DNA from: Pseudomonas sp. St316
GTDB lineage: Bacteria > Pseudomonadota > Gammaproteobacteria > Pseudomonadales > Pseudomonadaceae
Reading direction: 5' to 3'
NCBI RefSeq assembly: GCF_018325905.1
Contig: NZ_AP021901.1
Coordinates: 2,294,001 to 2,358,000, forward strand
Length of the DNA: 64,000 nucleotides
Made by a program: the position numbers and the translations under genes
Part shown: positions 62,132 to 64,000 of the stretch, piece by piece
Layout: each line of letters begins with the position of its first letter
Numbering within the stretch: position 1 is the first letter of the stretch
The notes under the pieces: generated by a model
The model's input: the letters and a program-made list of their open reading frames with translations, nothing else
Databases searched by the model: none
What the model was told of the DNA's origin: nothing

Positions 62132-62332
62132 ATGCCCAAGAAACTTCAGGAAAGCAAAGCAGCGACGGCTGCTGACATTGAGCGTTCCATCCAGGCACTG
62201 AACAAAATGGCTGAGCGCCTTTGGGGCGATGGTCGGGAGGCTGAGGCGAAAGCCCTGCTCGATGCCTTGGATGCTTTAAACAGGGCGCTCGACAGGATCA
62301 GGATTGGGGAGAGTCGCAGGGTTCTTCATTGA
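62132..62332 (+). CDS. Small helical hypothetical protein, 66 aa
   Basis: A 66-residue protein (MPKKLQESKAATAADIERSI) predicted almost all helical, with heptad-like leucines and alanines in the second half. No domain recognised. CCCGAGGACAA lies upstream of the ATG. Start and expression are uncertain. Confidence 0.5.
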   Translation: MPKKLQESKAATAADIERSIQALNKMAERLWGDGREAEAKALLDALDALNRALDRIRIGESRRVLH

Positions 62333-62364
62333 GGCGTGAGGATACATGGGCACACCCACGATAT

Positions 62365-62420
62365 AAAACGGGCCGATTACAAGGGGCCAAAATCGTGGTC
62401 TTGTCCCTGGTTTCACTCGG
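62365..62420. repeat. Dispersed repeat copy
   Basis: AAACGGGCCGATTACAAGGG through AATCGTGGTCTTGTCCCTGG. Both family halves are present in shortened form. Confidence 0.65.
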
Positions 62421-62428
62421 CTACGGAT

Positions 62429-62524
62429 TTAGAACTGGTGCAGCGCCACCATGATCGCAATCACCACAGCAGCAATTCCTAATCCCATCGTCCAGTTCGA
62501 CTCGGGCGTATCCTTGAACCACAT
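62429..62524 (-). CDS. Possible very small membrane protein, 31 aa
   Basis: From ATG 62524 (AAAGG just upstream) the frame encodes MWFKDTPESNWTMGLGIAAV and then a hydrophobic end with one membrane segment. The same frame is open to 62686, giving a possible 85-residue form. Small size makes this a weak call. Confidence 0.3.
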   Translation of the reverse strand: MWFKDTPESNWTMGLGIAAVVIAIMVALHQF

Positions 62525-62775
62525 ACCTTTACCTTTACTCGGGTAGCGACCCCAACTGATGAGCTTGACTATCGGCCAACCGATTGGATAAAAATTGCCC
62601 GCACCACAGGTTCGAGAACGAATTCCAATAATGAGTCCAGCATCGTAGCTCCACCTCGCGATCCTCGGTAAGCGTACCGCAAGCACGCCTTGCGTAGTTA
62701 AACGGATGCCGACTTATGAAACTGCAACTCCGCAATTTCAGTCGTCCACTGCGCCGGTAGACGAGTCAGGGGCAA

Positions 62776-62858
62776 ACAGAGACAGACCACGATGGTGAGA
62801 CGGGTTGATTACAGGTGAGCTCAAATCGTGGCCTGTTCCCGATTCAATCCCCGGTTCT
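62776..62858. repeat. Dispersed repeat copy, near complete
   Basis: AGAGACAGACCACGATGGTG, ACGGGTTGATTACAGGTGAG, then AAATCGTGGCCTGTTCCCG. Both halves are clear, matching the copies at 57495 and 59199. Confidence 0.75.
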
Positions 62859-62925
62859 AATCCTGCCGCACACGTGTACGCCCATTTGAATGTCCAGAGT
62901 GCTTGGCCTGATGCCCATGGGACGT

Positions 62926-63141
62926 TCAGTGGGTATCGCGATTGCGCAGCAGCCACTCATCGACGGCTTCTCCGAGCGTTTTAGGTACGCCATTACGTAT
63001 CCAGGCCATAAAGCCTCTATCAAACTTAAAGTTCGCGCCGCAGTGCTCCACCATGAATCTGCGGACGTTTTGGGTGTTTCGGTAATTCTTGCAAACTGTC
63101 GTATTTCTTGTGAGCTGATCACTGTGCCAATTAAAACTCAT
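62926..63141 (-). CDS. DUF6434 protein, 71 aa
   Basis: A 71-residue protein (MSFNWHSDQLTRNTTVCKNY) with the family's NTQNVRRFMVEHCG (about 23-36) and FDRGFMAWIRNGVPKTLGEA (about 41-60) motifs. The frame is open to 63219, but 63141 is the conserved start. The role of the family is unknown; it is often linked to SAP-domain proteins. Confidence 0.78.
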   Translation of the reverse strand: MSFNWHSDQLTRNTTVCKNYRNTQNVRRFMVEHCGANFKFDRGFMAWIRNGVPKTLGEAVDEWLLRNRDTH

Positions 63142-63170
63142 GGTGTGGGCTCCATGCTTAGTGGTCTCAT

Positions 63171-64000
63171 TTATACATTGATGGCATGGGATGCCCGGTG
63201 TCTTGCAAGCGGTATCCACACTTCCACATAACCCTTCCCTCGGGCGGGTTCGAAATCAGGACTGTACTCTTCGAACTCAGGCGCGTCGGCAAGCTCATAT
63301 TCGGATTCAGGCAGCCAGTGATTGAAAATGGTGAAGAAAGTCTGATGGATCGTCGAGATGTGGCCTTGGTGCCGAAACACGACATAGTTTTGCTGCGGCA
63401 CCCTGAAGTACCGAAAAGCCGGAGGAAGACCTTTTACGCAGGACACCTCGGTGCCGGCAATGTACTCAAAACTACCATCCGGTTCAGGATTACAGCACAG
63501 GCCATAGCTCCCGTTGTTTACCTGATTGGGTACCTGTCCCAGGTAGGGAGAGAACGCTTGCCACAAGCCGACGATGCCTTCGTTCTTCTCAAAGGTAAAA
63601 CGATTCCCCAGACCGGCGATGAAAAACTCTGCTCTAGTTTCAAAGCGAGGTTCAGAGAGTGTTATGAGCTTCCTTTCTTTCATACGTAAAGGTTCCACCA
63701 GCGAGAGATGTTCATCTTCGTGCCCACGCACCTGCTTTGGAGTGAACCCAAACAGATCACAGAAGGCGCGTGTAAAGGCTTCATGGGAGCCGTAGCCAGC
63801 ATCCAGCGCTACTTGCAGGATATCCGGCGCACCTCGACGCAAGGTCAATGCCGCTTGGCTCAAACGCCGTGCGCGGATGTAACGCATCACCGACCAGCCC
63901 GTCGACAGCGCAAACAAACGGGCCAAGGCAAAGGGAGACATGTTGCAATGGCGCGCGACACGTCCCAGATCGAGATGGGATCCCAGCTCCAGCTCGATAT
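63171..64000 (-). CDS. AraC-type regulator with GyrI-like effector domain (5' end outside window)
   Basis: Leftward; the frame is open to the window edge (ELELGSHLDLGRVARHCNMS, then the ATG at 63941), so at least 275 residues are seen and the start lies beyond 64000. The N-terminal AraC helix-turn-helix pair (LGRVARHCNMSPFALARLFA; then ALDAGYGSHEAFTRAFCDLFG) is followed by a GyrI/Rob-type small-molecule-binding domain (about 110 residues from the ATG onward, EKNEGIVGLWQAFSPYLGQV to the end). Such proteins sense toxic or drug-like compounds. The neighbouring target is not in view. Confidence 0.88.
   Translation of the reverse strand, partial: IELELGSHLDLGRVARHCNMSPFALARLFALSTGWSVMRYIRARRLSQAALTLRRGAPDILQVALDAGYGSHEAFTRAFCDLFGFTPKQVRGHEDEHLSLVEPLRMKERKLITLSEPRFETRAEFFIAGLGNRFTFEKNEGIVGLWQAFSPYLGQVPNQVNNGSYGLCCNPEPDGSFEYIAGTEVSCVKGLPPAFRYFRVPQQNYVVFRHQGHISTIHQTFFTIFNHWLPESEYELADAPEFEEYSPDFEPARGKGYVEVWIPLARHRASHAINV

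Overview
The window is a 64-kb stretch of a Pseudomonas chromosome, most likely from the P. fluorescens complex. The evidence is the gene order leuC-leuD-methyltransferase-leuB-asd-usg-fimV-truA-trpF-accD-folC-SPOR-cvpA-purF-metZ, the high-GC coding style, and many copies of the fluorescens-type REP palindrome (GTGGGAGCGAGCTTGCTCGC and its complement). All calls were made by reading the sequence; no database search was run.

Layout. (1) 0.25-3.25 kb: core genes (trhP/yegQ, an AI-2E-family permease, two small conserved proteins). (2) 3.5-13.3 kb: an accessory block of clearly lower GC. It begins where a MocR-type regulator gene is cut off just beyond its PLP-lysine motif (about 3,988) and ends beside tRNA-Asn, where a frameshifted, truncated P4-type integrase remains. 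Inside is an apparently intact divergent unit: an Lrp/AsnC regulator facing a seven-gene operon (MFS exporter, ATP-grasp ligase, FemAB-like acyl/aminoacyltransferase, sulfotransferase, 2OG-Fe dioxygenase, DAP-decarboxylase-like PLP enzyme, APS kinase) closed by a terminator. I read it as an uncharacterised pathway for a sulfated, hydroxylated amino-acid or peptide metabolite that is exported, and it is the best candidate here for an undescribed system. (3) 13.5-23.7 kb: tyrB-like aminotransferase, uvrB, gltX, a duplicated tRNA-Ala/tRNA-Glu pair, tetR/hydrolase/thioesterase genes, dusC, and an hsp20 gene with a sigma-32-like promoter and a ROSE-type RNA thermometer. (4) 23.9-46.9 kb: a five-PAS GGDEF-EAL protein, then the leucine genes with their LysR regulator, asd and its cysteine-less paralogue usg, fimV, truA/trpF and the accD-to-metZ housekeeping series.

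(5) 46.9-49.3 kb: tRNA-Val(TAC), two tRNA-Asp(GTC), a PuuB-like oxidase and tRNA-Val(GAC). (6) 49.19-55.82 kb: a compact 6.6-kb integrative element in tRNA-Val(GAC), bounded by a perfect 71-bp direct repeat. It has a tyrosine integrase at the right end, a leftward helicase module, a DUF2513 gene, tiny membrane proteins, a 300-bp hairpin-rich non-coding block and a 35-nt inverted copy of the 5' half of its own target tRNA. (7) 55.9-64 kb: a patchy accessory region with four small lipoproteins, a two-TM membrane protein, an HsdR-N-terminal nuclease-like protein bracketed by 180-bp direct repeats, a dispersed palindromic repeat family, a DUF6434 protein and an AraC/GyrI-type regulator cut by the window edge.

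How the genes work together. The leu, asd, trpF, metZ and purF genes are ordinary biosynthesis. In the 4.2-11.8 kb unit, APS kinase can make PAPS for the sulfotransferase, the dioxygenase can create a hydroxyl acceptor, the ATP-grasp and FemAB-like enzymes can form amide bonds, and the MFS protein can export the product under control of an amino-acid-responsive Lrp regulator. This assignment is inference from family membership and gene order.
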